Part shown: one piece after another, positions 63,995 through 64,000 of the stretch | Numbering within the stretch: position 1 is the first letter of the stretch | Layout of the letters: every line of letters begins with the position of its first letter | Assembly (NCBI GenBank): GCA_003313425.1 | Contig: NHZP01000046.1 | Location: 287,222 to 351,221 of the forward strand | Source of the DNA: Pseudopyrenochaeta lycopersici | Lineage: Eukaryota; Ascomycota; Dothideomycetes; Pleosporales; Pseudopyrenochaetaceae | Length of the DNA stretch: 64,000 nt | Direction: 5' to 3' | Notes under the pieces: generated by a model | The model's input: the letters and a program-made list of their open reading frames with translations, nothing else | Database searches by the model: none | What the model was told of the DNA's origin: nothing | Made by a program: the position numbers and the translations under genes

Positions 63995-64000
63995 CGTGCC

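Noticed and set aside
1..64000. tRNA, rRNA or snRNA genes
   Set aside because: Scanning by eye found no convincing box A/B cloverleaf or rRNA segment; a covariance-model search would be needed to exclude them.

Overview
The window looks like an accessory, repeat-rich segment of a filamentous ascomycete (Pezizomycotina, perhaps Dothideomycetes; the class is a guess). Supporting this are short 43-110 bp spliceosomal introns with CTAAC/CTGAC-like branch points, many NOD-like receptor (NLR) genes with NACHT or NB-ARC ATPase cores, HET and patatin-like domains, FunK1 kinase, Zn2Cys6 and Tad-type LINE sequences, and fungal DNA transposons (Fot1/pogo, Tc1/mariner, hAT, piggyBac). I saw no bacterial, CRISPR, rRNA or tRNA features. 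Exon joins were inferred by eye from splice signals, reading frame and agreement between paralogues.

Region 1 (1-18.9 kb) is a cluster of self/non-self recognition genes. Two cassettes each pair a small two-exon effector-like gene (HeLo-like/PigL_N-type N-terminus, coiled coil, two C-terminal copies of a 27-residue motif) with a divergently transcribed NACHT-ankyrin NLR carrying one N-terminal copy of the same motif. The cassettes are inverted duplicates: E1(-)/NLR1(+) then NLR2(-)/E2(+), with a perfect 26-bp-arm palindrome at the centre (7652-7704). Next come a patatin-NB-ARC gene truncated in its ATPase domain, a third NACHT-ankyrin gene (NLR3), and a decayed fourth (NLR4). NLR3 and NLR4 are separated by a 0.5-kb inverted copy of the left end of the window. 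The one-in-the-NLR, two-in-the-effector layout matches known fungal NLR/effector pairs that signal through amyloid templating (HET-s/NWD2 type). I cannot assign the motif to a named class.

Region 2 (19-26.9 kb) holds two NACHT-WD40 genes. One is 5'-truncated. The other is a HET-NACHT-WD40 gene of HET-D/HET-E architecture whose HET part carries two frameshifts and whose WD40 array runs head-on into the truncated 3' end of a PD-(D/E)XK-like nuclease gene. Between them lies a piggyBac remnant.

Region 3 (27-40 kb) is a mosaic: a Fot1/pogo fragment, two SnoaL/NTF2-like genes, an ATP-dependent DNA ligase split by one in-frame TAG, a C2H2 zinc-finger gene, Tc1, hAT and FunK1 remnants, two MITE-like foldbacks, and collinear fragments of the element that forms the palindrome in region 4.

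Region 4 (40-64 kb) has a Tad-like LINE with intact ORF1 but almost no ORF2 beside a pair of inverted repeats, a Zn2Cys6-hexapeptide acetyltransferase fusion gene, a nearly complete Tc1/mariner element, a P450 fragment, a truncated HET gene, a 5.4-kb near-perfect palindrome (52039-57436) with a gene on each arm, a three-exon gene of unknown function, and an F-box-like gene running off the right edge. Several stop codons and repeat differences are CpA-to-TpA changes, which suggests repeat-induced point mutation (RIP).
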